Part shown: piece by piece, positions 1 through 6,621 of the stretch | How the letters are laid out: each line of letters starts with the position of its first letter | Numbering within the stretch: position 1 is the first letter of the stretch | Assembly: GCA_002329125.1 (NCBI GenBank) | Contig: DCXX01000112.1 | Coordinates: 1-9,204, forward strand | Direction: 5' to 3' | DNA from: Fidelibacterota bacterium UBA2125 | GTDB taxonomy: Bacteria; Fidelibacterota; Marinisomatia; Marinisomatales; S15-B10 | DNA length: 9,204 bases | Position numbers and translations under genes: made by a program | Notes under the pieces: generated by a model | Told to the model about the DNA's origin: nothing | The model's database searches: none | The model's input: the letters and a program-made list of their open reading frames with translations, nothing else

Positions 1-389
1 CAACGTCCCATGAGGTTGCCGAAATAGAGAATCTTTCTGAAGAAGAGATGACCCTTCTAACTGAGACCCTTCTTAACAGGGATATTACTTCTGAAGGGTT
101 GGATTTATTAAATGAAGATATAGACGAAATAAGATTAGGCGATTTGTTGAACCGGCAGCATGCCATTCTCCGAGATAGTCTTGGTGTTTCAACAGATAAA
201 ATTGAAACAATGCTAGAGGCGGCTATGGTGGCTGGTGCACACGGTGGAAAAATCAACGGCTCAGGGGGTGGAGGTTGCATGTTCGCCTATGCGCCAGACA
301 GTGCGGAAGAAGTGGCGGCTGCTATCGAAAGAGTAGGAGGAAAGGCTTATATTGTTCATGTGGATAAAGGGTCGACAAAAGATGGATAG
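1..389 (+). CDS. GHMP-family sugar kinase, C-terminal part (galactokinase-like)
   Basis: This is the 3' end of a gene that begins before the window. The reading frame is open from base 3, giving 128 visible residues up to the TAG at 387-389. Known family role: GHMP kinases transfer phosphate from ATP to a small hydroxylated substrate, usually a sugar, in the cytoplasm. The sequence shows the C-terminal glycine-rich GHMP motif GAHGGKINGSGGGGCMFAY starting at base 234, preceded by a helix of the type LLNRQHAILRDSLGVS that resembles the galactokinase C-terminal domain. The ATP-binding N-terminal motif lies outside the window. The motif also resembles heptose kinases of the HddA type, so the sugar cannot be fixed. 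It overlaps the downstream nucleotidyltransferase by 8 bases. A kinase and nucleotidyltransferase translated together suggest that a free sugar is converted to sugar-phosphate and then to NDP-sugar (inference). Confidence 0.85.
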   Translation, partial: TSHEVAEIENLSEEEMTLLTETLLNRDITSEGLDLLNEDIDEIRLGDLLNRQHAILRDSLGVSTDKIETMLEAAMVAGAHGGKINGSGGGGCMFAYAPDSAEEVAAAIERVGGKAYIVHVDKGSTKDG

Positions 390-1233
390 GAACCTGATGA
401 TCATGGCGGCGGGCATCTCTTCCCGGATGAGGAAAACGGCGGCGGCTGAAAACAGCTCCGAACTGGCAAAAGAGGCACAGGTAAAACCGAAAATGATGTT
501 GGGAGTTGGAGAAGATTCCCGGCCATTCATGGATTATCTTCTTTTCAATGCCAGAGACGCGGGCTACAGGGATGTTTTGCTTATTGTGAATGACAAAGAT
601 GATTCTGTTCGCAACTATTATACCAGTCATGCTGCCGATCTCGATTTTGAGGGTCTCATATTTTCTTTCGCGGTGCAGACGGTACCGGAGGGACGGGTCA
701 AACCACTGGGGACTGCCGATGCTGTACTGTCGGGACTGGAGGCTCGGCCGGATTGGGCAGGGCAGAAATTTACCGTCTGTAACAGCGACAACCTCTATTC
801 CGTTCATGCTCTGAGCCTGCTGCTGGAGGATGATCACTCTGCGGCCCTCGTCGACTACGACAGGGATTCCCTGGGTGTTGAACCGGAACGGGTTAACGCC
901 TTTGCCGTCATTTGGAAAAGTGACAACGGTTATCTGACGGATATTGTGGAAAAGCCTTGTCAGAAGGAGGTGTTGAAGGCCACTGATGAAAAGGGCCGAG
1001 TGGGCGTTAGTATGAACATTTTCAGGCTGGATACAGATACCATGATACCATTACTCAAAGAGACACCACTTCACCCTGAACGTGATGAGAAAGAGCTGAC
1101 GGAAACAGTCCGTTTACTTGTTCGAGAAAGAGAGGATAGCATGTTTACGGTACCGTTGTCGGAGCCTGTTCCTGACCTCACCAATCTGAAAGATATTTCA
1201 ACTGTTCAGTCGTTCATTTCTTTAAACCACTGA
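382..1233 (+). CDS. Sugar-1-phosphate nucleotidyltransferase-like protein (NTP_transferase fold)
   Basis: A 283-residue protein with no signal peptide, so probably cytoplasmic. The N-terminus has the nucleotide-binding signature AAGISSRM (residues 9-16), followed after a longer than usual spacer by K35-P36-K37. Then come RPFMDYLLFNARDAGYRDV, the GTADA motif (110-114) and the metal-binding region CNSDN with D136. These fit the GT-A-fold nucleotidyltransferases that join a sugar 1-phosphate to NTP, releasing pyrophosphate. The spacer between signature and KPK looks like a subgroup feature rather than damage. I chose ATG 382 because it puts the first beta strand directly at the N-terminus, with AAAGGG at 366-371 as a possible ribosome site. 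A TTG at 352, 11 bases behind an AGGAGG at 335-340, is the alternative. Nucleotide and sugar specificity cannot be read. The 8-base overlap with the kinase gene argues for co-translation and a shared pathway. Confidence 0.85.
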   Translation: MDRNLMIMAAGISSRMRKTAAAENSSELAKEAQVKPKMMLGVGEDSRPFMDYLLFNARDAGYRDVLLIVNDKDDSVRNYYTSHAADLDFEGLIFSFAVQTVPEGRVKPLGTADAVLSGLEARPDWAGQKFTVCNSDNLYSVHALSLLLEDDHSAALVDYDRDSLGVEPERVNAFAVIWKSDNGYLTDIVEKPCQKEVLKATDEKGRVGVSMNIFRLDTDTMIPLLKETPLHPERDEKELTETVRLLVREREDSMFTVPLSEPVPDLTNLKDISTVQSFISLNH

Positions 1234-2126
1234 AACGTCTGATCATTGCACTTTCCTTTCTCATGGTCATTATGGCAATGGGATGTTCCAATACACCCGC
1301 TGAACAACATGAGATCGGTGTCGCTTATCTGAACCTCGATTCAGGCGAGACATTCTTTCACAGTGAGAAGACAGTTTTCCATGCTGCCAGCACCATTAAA
1401 ACGCCAATTATGTTTCAGCTTTACCGTATGCGGGACGCGGGGCAGCTGAGCTTGGAAGACTCTCTCCCCGTCATAAATGAATTCAAAAGTATCGTGGACG
1501 GTTCTCCTTATTCCATCGAACTTATTGAGGAAGAGGAAAAGTCACTTATGGGGAACATTAATAACAAGATGACCGTTCGGCACCTCATTGAAGCCATGAT
1601 CGCCACCAGCAGCAATTTGGCCACCAATATTCTTATCGAATTGGCGGATCCGGAAGCTGTGATGGCAACGCTGAAGGAGACTGGCGCCGACGGCGTCTCG
1701 GTCATTAGAGGTGTGGAAGACCTGAAAGCGTTTGATCAGGGTTTAAGTAATCGGACAGATGCTTACGGCATGATGATGGCCATGAAAGCTGTCTTTGATT
1801 CTCAACTCGTTAGCGCCAAATCCCGGCAAGAAATGATCGGGATCCTCAAGAGCCAACAATTCAATGAAATGATTCTTGCCGGCCTGCCTGCCGGCACATC
1901 TGTGGCACACAAGACAGGGCGGATCACCGGCATTACCCACGATGCCGCTATTGTTATGTCTGAGAACGATTCACCTTTTGTTCTGGTTATTCTCACCCGA
2001 GGATGGGCGGACTATACCCTGGCCACTGGGGTGGGCATAAAAATTACACAAGCTGTTTTTCAGTATCATCGTGGGAAGGTTTTGACAGAAAGCTTGAGGA
2101 AATTAATTAACGAGTTGGAAGATTAA
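1230..2126 (+). CDS. Class A beta-lactamase-like serine hydrolase, probable lipoprotein, CTG start
   Basis: A penicillin-recognising serine hydrolase of the beta-lactamase/transpeptidase fold. Numbered from CTG 1230, S54-T-I-K57 is the SxxK nucleophile motif, S127-S-N129 stands where class A enzymes have SDN, E163 in GVED matches the general-base Glu of the omega loop, and K228-T-G230 is the KTG triad. The Asn usually four residues after that Glu is replaced by Ala. The first ATG in frame (1263) leaves only seven residues before Cys and no positive n-region. Extending to CTG 1230 gives MKRLIIALSFLMVIMAMGC, a complete lipoprotein signal. No ATG, GTG or TTG lies in frame between 1179 and 1262. 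The CTG overlaps the preceding stop as CTGA, which suggests coupling. Function could be beta-lactam hydrolysis, D-Ala carboxypeptidase or another acyl hydrolase. In this cluster a peptidoglycan-directed role is plausible but inferred. Confidence 0.85.
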   Translation: MKRLIIALSFLMVIMAMGCSNTPAEQHEIGVAYLNLDSGETFFHSEKTVFHAASTIKTPIMFQLYRMRDAGQLSLEDSLPVINEFKSIVDGSPYSIELIEEEEKSLMGNINNKMTVRHLIEAMIATSSNLATNILIELADPEAVMATLKETGADGVSVIRGVEDLKAFDQGLSNRTDAYGMMMAMKAVFDSQLVSAKSRQEMIGILKSQQFNEMILAGLPAGTSVAHKTGRITGITHDAAIVMSENDSPFVLVILTRGWADYTLATGVGIKITQAVFQYHRGKVLTESLRKLINELED

Positions 2127-2198
2127 ATGAAGTTCAAAATTAGAGAATTATACATAGTATTTCTTTTGCTTACTTTTACGGGAAAAATGGGACAATGA
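2127..2198 (+). CDS. Possible 23-residue peptide, signal-peptide-like
   Basis: An ATG directly abuts the TAA of the serine hydrolase (2124-2126) and opens 23 codons ending in TGA 2196-2198, eight bases before the GH20 start. The product begins MKFKIRELYIVFLLLTF: a lysine/arginine-rich start followed by a hydrophobic stretch, then a short polar tail. This looks like the front of an exported protein or a very small membrane peptide. It may be a remnant of a deleted exported gene, a leader that couples translation to the GH20 gene, or chance in AT-rich spacer. No ribosome-binding site is obvious, apart from possible coupling to the preceding stop. I do not recognise a family. Confidence 0.3.
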   Translation: MKFKIRELYIVFLLLTFTGKMGQ

Positions 2199-2205
2199 GA
2201 TAATA

Positions 2206-3828
2206 ATGAAATACATTTGGTTAACATTTATTTCTTTTTTGGTGTGGTGTGGTTGTGCCTCCATCTTGGATATCAAAGATAAGTCTTTGAATCTTGGACT
2301 TATTCCTCTACCTAAAAAGGTCGAAGTACTTGACGGATACTATCAGTTCAGCGACGAAACAACCTATTCCATCAATTCGTCAGCTCCCGAGATAGATTAC
2401 GTCGTTGCCTATTTCTCCAATCACTTTAACCAGAGATACGGGATTAATGTCAGAAAAACCGAAAACAATGGGGCCGTCCGACTAATAATTTCTGATGAAT
2501 TCGAGAATCCCGAGGGATATCATCTTGAGACTTCACCTTCAGGTGTTTCTATCGCGGCTTCAGATCCATCAGGTCTATTTTATGGAGTAATAACGCTCAT
2601 TCAACTTCTTGATGAAGGTGAAAAGAAGGGGCTCTCCAGCTCTATTTCATCTGTGAATATCGTTGATTCGCCCCGCTACAGCTGGCGGGGTATGCATCTG
2701 GATGTCGGGAGACATTTTTTCCCTGTTCAGTTTGTCAAGCGATATATAGATCTCATCGCTATGCACAAGATGAACAAATTCCACTGGCATCTTACGGAAG
2801 ATCAGGGATGGCGGATTGAGATCAAGAAATATCCGAAACTGACAGAGGTAGGCGCTTGGCGGCCTGAAACACTGGTGGGTCATTATACTGATGAACCCCG
2901 GAAGTTTGATGGCGTCCGTTACGGTGGATTTTATACGCAAGATGAAATTAGAGAAGTTGTTCAATATGCCGAAAGTCGGTTTGTTACAGTAGTGCCTGAG
3001 ATTGAGATGCCTGGTCACAGCGTGGCGGCTCTTGCGGCATATCCGGAACTGTCTTGCACAGGGGGACCTTTTACGGTAGAAAAAATGTGGGGAGTCCATG
3101 AAGATGTTTATTGTGCCGGCAAGGAAGAAACTTTTGAATTTCTTATAGATGTGTTAGCGGAAGTGGTAGAGCTATTTCCGTCCACTTATGTACATATTGG
3201 TGGCGATGAATGCCCGAAAGTGAGGTGGGAAGAACATGATTTGGATCAGAAACGTATAGCGGAAGAAGGCCTTAAGGATGAACACGAACTACAGAGCTAT
3301 TTCATAAAAAGGATTGAACGCTTTCTTCTTTCAAAAAACAAACGGCTCATAGGGTGGGACGAGATCCTGGAAGGTGGCCTTGCCCCGGAAGCGACAGTTA
3401 TGTCTTGGCGGGGAGTTAAAGGTGGTATTGAAGCAGCCAACAGTGGTCACGATGTTGTCATGACACCGACATCGCATTGTTACTTTGATTACTATCAGTC
3501 CGAAAACAAGGAGGCTGAGCCGATAGCCATTGGTGGTTTTCTTTCTTTAGAGAAAGTATACGAGTTTGAGCCCATGCCTCCGGATTTAGATCCGGAGAAA
3601 GCACATCACATTTTAGGTGGCCAGGGAAATGTTTGGACAGAGTATATAAGCAGTGAAGAATATGCGGAGTATATGATTTATCCAAGAATGTGTGCCATGG
3701 CAGAAGTACTCTGGACACCGGAAAAAAGGCGGTCTTTTGAAAAATTTGTGCACCGCCTTAAAACAGTGCATTTTAAACGCCTGGACAGATTGGGAGTGAA
3801 TTATCGAATCCCAAAGGAAAATATTTGA
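2206..3828 (+). CDS. Beta-N-acetylhexosaminidase, glycoside hydrolase family 20, lipoprotein
   Basis: 540 residues. A lipoprotein signal ends at WCGC with the likely lipidated Cys17, so the enzyme should be membrane-anchored outside the cytoplasm. Residues about 30-150 form the GH20b-like N-terminal domain (LIPLPKKVEV, then GYHLETSPSGVSIAASDPSGLFYG). The TIM-barrel catalytic domain follows, with RYSWRGMHLDVGRHFF from R157, HWHLTEDQGWR at 193-203, EIEMPGHSVAALAAYPEL, and the diagnostic HIGGDE with D334/E335. Later come GWDEILEGG, MSWRG, YFDYYQ and GGQGNVWTEY. Known mechanism: substrate-assisted release of terminal beta-linked GlcNAc or GalNAc, in which the Asp orients the acetamido group and the Glu is acid/base. 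All key residues are present and the length fits a two-domain member with no extra C-terminal modules. The start has only a weak GAGA in front of it. Its stop overlaps the next start by one base, so the two should be co-translated. Natural substrate could be chitin oligomers, glycans or muropeptides. Confidence 0.95.
   Translation: MKYIWLTFISFLVWCGCASILDIKDKSLNLGLIPLPKKVEVLDGYYQFSDETTYSINSSAPEIDYVVAYFSNHFNQRYGINVRKTENNGAVRLIISDEFENPEGYHLETSPSGVSIAASDPSGLFYGVITLIQLLDEGEKKGLSSSISSVNIVDSPRYSWRGMHLDVGRHFFPVQFVKRYIDLIAMHKMNKFHWHLTEDQGWRIEIKKYPKLTEVGAWRPETLVGHYTDEPRKFDGVRYGGFYTQDEIREVVQYAESRFVTVVPEIEMPGHSVAALAAYPELSCTGGPFTVEKMWGVHEDVYCAGKEETFEFLIDVLAEVVELFPSTYVHIGGDECPKVRWEEHDLDQKRIAEEGLKDEHELQSYFIKRIERFLLSKNKRLIGWDEILEGGLAPEATVMSWRGVKGGIEAANSGHDVVMTPTSHCYFDYYQSENKEAEPIAIGGFLSLEKVYEFEPMPPDLDPEKAHHILGGQGNVWTEYISSEEYAEYMIYPRMCAMAEVLWTPEKRRSFEKFVHRLKTVHFKRLDRLGVNYRIPKENI
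3813..3818 (+). promoter_or_regulatory. Ribosome-binding site of the phosphatase-superfamily gene
   Basis: AAAGGA lies nine bases before ATG 3828, inside the last codons of the GH20 gene. It supports ATG 3828 over TTG 3825 and indicates that initiation is helped both by its own site and by the overlapping TGATG junction. Confidence 0.5.
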
Positions 3829-4907
3829 TGAAGTTTCTTGTCTTTACTTTGACACTTCTTACAACATTATGTGCCTCAGGACTTCAAACGAAGAATATTG
3901 TTTTAATAACATTAGATGGGGTTAGGTGGCAGGAGGTTTTTTCGGGTGCCGACAAAGCTATATTGAATAACAAGAATTTCGTAGAAAATGAGGAAGCGAC
4001 TCAAGACAGGTTTTGGGTTGATTCCCCGGAAAGAAGAAGGGAAAAGCTTATGCCCTTCTTCTGGGGCACCATTGCAAAAAAGGGGCAGCTTTACGGGAAT
4101 TATCGCATTGGGAGTACCGTTCGGCTAACCAACAGAGAGTGGTTTTCCTATCCGGGTTACAACGAGATACTGGTTGGATATGCGGATCCTGCCATTAACA
4201 GTAATGAAAAAGTGTGGAATAAGAATGTGACTGTTTTAGAGTTCCTTAACGGACAGAAACAGTTCAGAAATAAGGTAGCTGCATTCTGTTCCTGGGATGT
4301 TTTTCCCTATATCATCAATAGTCAACGTAGTGGGATTCCTGTCAGTGCTGGTGAAGATGGTGCTTTGGGTAGAAGGCTGACAGATAGAGAAGGTCTTTTA
4401 AATGAACTAATCTCAGAAATGCCAAAACCCTTCGATACAGTGCGGTGGGATGCATTTACCTTCCACTTAGCAATGGAATATTTACAGAAAGAGACCCCCA
4501 GAGTCATTTATATTTCATTTGACGCTACGGATGACTATGCGCACCAAGGGAAATATGACCGTTATCTTACTGCAGCTAATGTGCAGGACGGCTTTATGGA
4601 AAAATTGTGGAAATGGCTCCAGTCCCACCCGTTTTACAGGGATAAAACAACTTTAATGATAACCACTGATCACGGCAGAGGTGAAGGTGATAAATGGACA
4701 AGCCACGGAAGTTCAGTTGATGGTGCAGATCGAGTATGGTTGGCGGTCATGGGTCCGGATACGCCTACGGGGGGAGAAATGAGAGATCATCCCGCAGTAT
4801 TCTCAAATCAGTTTGCCGCATCCATCTCGGCTTTTCTGGATATTGAGTATAATAGCATTCACCCTATTGGGGAAGCCATCAAATCAGTTTTTATAGAAGA
4901 GAATTGA
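3828..4907 (+). CDS. Alkaline-phosphatase-superfamily hydrolase, exported
   Basis: 359 residues with a Sec-type signal peptide (MKFLVFTLTLLTTLCASG) but a poor lipobox, so probably a periplasmic or secreted soluble protein. The superfamily metal site can be traced: D30 in LITLDGVRW, likely nucleophile S107 in FSYPGYNEILVG, D235 and H239 in TDDYAH, D281-H282 in TTDHGRGEGD, and H293 in SHG. The order Asp, Ser/Thr, Asp..His, Asp-His, His matches the two-zinc phosphatase/phosphodiesterase arrangement. There is no sulfatase CxPxR motif, so a formylglycine sulfatase is unlikely. The substrate is unknown: phosphomonoester, phosphodiester and nucleotide pyrophosphate are all possible for this fold. 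ATG 3828 is preferred over TTG 3825. It shares its A with the TGA of the GH20 gene and has AAAGGA at 3813-3818. Tight coupling to GH20 suggests trimming of phosphate-substituted amino-sugar material (inference). Confidence 0.85.
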   Translation: MKFLVFTLTLLTTLCASGLQTKNIVLITLDGVRWQEVFSGADKAILNNKNFVENEEATQDRFWVDSPERRREKLMPFFWGTIAKKGQLYGNYRIGSTVRLTNREWFSYPGYNEILVGYADPAINSNEKVWNKNVTVLEFLNGQKQFRNKVAAFCSWDVFPYIINSQRSGIPVSAGEDGALGRRLTDREGLLNELISEMPKPFDTVRWDAFTFHLAMEYLQKETPRVIYISFDATDDYAHQGKYDRYLTAANVQDGFMEKLWKWLQSHPFYRDKTTLMITTDHGRGEGDKWTSHGSSVDGADRVWLAVMGPDTPTGGEMRDHPAVFSNQFAASISAFLDIEYNSIHPIGEAIKSVFIEEN

Positions 4908-4922
4908 AAATTGTTAATCCAT

Positions 4923-4928
4923 AAGGAG
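4923..4928 (+). promoter_or_regulatory. Ribosome-binding site of D-aminoacylase-like paralog 1
   Basis: AAGGAG with a six-base spacer to ATG 4935 is the best Shine-Dalgarno match in the window. It decides this start against the in-frame TTG at 4911, which would also add a polar extension in front of a clean lipoprotein signal. Confidence 0.7.
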
Positions 4929-4934
4929 ACCAGG

Positions 4935-6611
4935 ATGAAAGTTTCTAAACTATTTTTTCTCTCAGCACTTTTTATCTGGAGTTGCGCGCAGGTGCCAAAA
5001 ACAACTGATAAAACTCTTCCCGTTTACGATGTAATGATACGAAACGGTACGGTCTACGATGGTTCTGGATCGGAGGGATTTATAGCGGATGTAGCCATTT
5101 CGGGCGACCGAATTGCTAAAATAGGTCCCAAACTTTCGGGTAAAGGGAAAAAAGAGATAGATGGTACCGGCATGGCAGTTACCCCCGGGTTTATCAATAT
5201 GCTCAGCTGGGCTTTCAATTCTCTCCTCCGGGATGGCCTTTCCCAGAGCGATATACGCCAGGGAGTGACACTGGAAGTATTTGGTGAAGGGAATTCACCG
5301 GGTCCTTTAAGCGACGCCATGAAAAGTGAGATGCTGGATTGGAACTCAGGAGACGATTCAGATATACCTTGGGTCACACTGGGTGAAGCGTTGACTCATC
5401 TTGAGAATAAAGGTGTTTCTACCAATGTAGCCTCGTTTGTTGGAGCAACCACCGTCAGGATTCATGTGGTTGGGTATGAAAACAGAAAAGCGACCCAAGA
5501 AGAAATCTCCGAGATGCAGGCGTTGGTCCGAGAAGCTATGGAGGAGGGAGCCGTAGGTTTGGGCAGTAGCCTTATATATGCTCCAGCTGATTATGCCGAC
5601 ACAGATGAACTTATAGCCCTTTCAAAAGTGGTTGGAGAATACGGAGGCCGTTATATCTCTCATATGCGAAGTGAAGACAAGGATTTGCTGCAAGCCTATG
5701 GAGAGTTGGAACGTATTGCACGGGAAGCTGGCGTTGGCGCAGAAATTTACCATTTGAAAGCTTCTCGAAAACCCTACTGGAAACTACTGGACAATCTGAT
5801 CGACTTGGTTAATAAAGCTAGGGAAGAGGGATTAGACATTTCCGCCGATATGTATACCTATAATGCTAGCTCTACGGGGCTCACAGGCGTTATTCCCACC
5901 TGGGTTCAGGAAGGGGGTCACGAAGCTTGGATGGCCCGGATGCAGGATCCAGCCGTGAGGCCACGCCTCATAAAAGATTTAGAGGCGGAATTGACCGTCC
6001 AGCCGCCAGAGGGAATTTTGTTGGTAGGGTTCCGCAATGAAAAGATGGGTGAAAAATATGTTGGAATGACTCTTGCGGAAGCTGCCGAAGAGCGGGGACA
6101 GGCTCCTGCCGATGCAATTATCGATATGGTTTTGGAAGATGACAGCCGAATCCAGTGTGTCTATTTCAGTATGTCAGAAGAGAACATTCGAAAAAAGATT
6201 GCTCTACCGTGGGTAGCCTTTTGTTCAGATGCTGGCTCTGTGGATCCCTCTTGGTCTACAGGTATGAAGCACCCGAGAGCCTACGGTAGTTTTAGCAGAG
6301 TTTTGGGGAAATATGCCCGAGATGAGGGTGTTATAACACTGGCGGAAGGTGTCCGGAGACTAACGTCTTTCCCTGCAGATAATCTAAAACTAAAGAACCG
6401 TGGAAAGCTTAAGGCAGGATATTATGCTGATGTGGTTGTTTTTGATCCTGAAACCATCCAGGATCACGCCACATTCCGGGAGCCGAATCAATACTCAACT
6501 GGCGTGGCCCATGTCTTTGTGAATGGGGACCATGTATTAAAAGAAGGTGAGCATACTGGAGCAACTCCTGGCCGCTTCCTGAAAGGTCCAGGATACAGGG
6601 GAAATCCCTAA
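4935..6611 (+). CDS. D-aminoacylase-family amidohydrolase, HxH-less, lipoprotein (paralog 1)
   Basis: 558 residues from ATG 4935, which has an AAGGAG site six bases upstream; an in-frame TTG at 4911 is less likely. The N-terminus is a lipoprotein signal ending IWSC with Cys17. The N-terminal beta-sandwich segment (RNGTVYDGSGSEG) and C-terminal segment (YYADVVVFDPETIQDHATF) frame an amidohydrolase barrel of the N-acyl-D-amino-acid deacylase family. Family members hydrolyse N-acyl-D-amino acids, and some annotated members act on other cyclic or acylated amides. H243 (YISHMRSE), H273 (YHLKAS, exactly 30 residues later) and D432 (FCSDAGS) match the family's two metal His and catalytic Asp. The HxH expected after PGFI is instead L90-S-W92, and the position of the bridging Cys holds E118 (VFGEG). 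The protein could therefore use a single metal. Activity and substrate are unproven. Confidence 0.85.
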   Translation: MKVSKLFFLSALFIWSCAQVPKTTDKTLPVYDVMIRNGTVYDGSGSEGFIADVAISGDRIAKIGPKLSGKGKKEIDGTGMAVTPGFINMLSWAFNSLLRDGLSQSDIRQGVTLEVFGEGNSPGPLSDAMKSEMLDWNSGDDSDIPWVTLGEALTHLENKGVSTNVASFVGATTVRIHVVGYENRKATQEEISEMQALVREAMEEGAVGLGSSLIYAPADYADTDELIALSKVVGEYGGRYISHMRSEDKDLLQAYGELERIAREAGVGAEIYHLKASRKPYWKLLDNLIDLVNKAREEGLDISADMYTYNASSTGLTGVIPTWVQEGGHEAWMARMQDPAVRPRLIKDLEAELTVQPPEGILLVGFRNEKMGEKYVGMTLAEAAEERGQAPADAIIDMVLEDDSRIQCVYFSMSEENIRKKIALPWVAFCSDAGSVDPSWSTGMKHPRAYGSFSRVLGKYARDEGVITLAEGVRRLTSFPADNLKLKNRGKLKAGYYADVVVFDPETIQDHATFREPNQYSTGVAHVFVNGDHVLKEGEHTGATPGRFLKGPGYRGNP

Positions 6612-6612
6612 A

Positions 6613-6617
6613 AGAGG
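6613..6617 (+). promoter_or_regulatory. Ribosome-binding site of D-aminoacylase-like paralog 2
   Basis: AGAGG sits in the 10-base gap between the two paralogs, four bases before ATG 6622. The spacing is slightly short. It supports independent initiation within the same transcript. Confidence 0.5.
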
Positions 6618-6621
6618 AAAA

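Noticed and set aside
352..381. Upstream TTG start of the nucleotidyltransferase
   Set aside because: Despite an AGGAGG 11 bases upstream, it would add ten residues before the conserved first strand. ATG 382 fits the family better, though TTG is not excluded.
322..837. 171-residue - strand frame opposite the nucleotidyltransferase
   Set aside because: It is a shadow of a conserved coding region, with a low-complexity, family-free translation.
1877..1896. GC-rich hairpin TGCCGGC/GCCGGCA in the serine hydrolase gene
   Set aside because: It encodes a Leu-Ala-Gly-Leu-Pro-Ala-Gly stretch using repeated GCCGGC, has no T-run, and lies mid-gene, so it is unlikely to be a terminator.
2133..2160. Possible internal promoter (TTCAAA, 16 bases, TAGTAT) before GH20
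   Set aside because: Each box matches the consensus at only four of six positions in AT-rich DNA, which is expected by chance. The surrounding genes look co-transcribed.
2212..2219. TACATTTG resembling the Bacteroidota -7 promoter box
   Set aside because: It lies inside the GH20 coding sequence just after the start codon, so it cannot drive that gene from its own ATG.
3825..4907. Formylglycine sulfatase as function of the phosphatase-fold protein
   Set aside because: There is no CxPxR or SxPxR motif after the first metal Asp. The nucleophile region reads FSYPGYNE, as in the phosphatase/phosphodiesterase branch.
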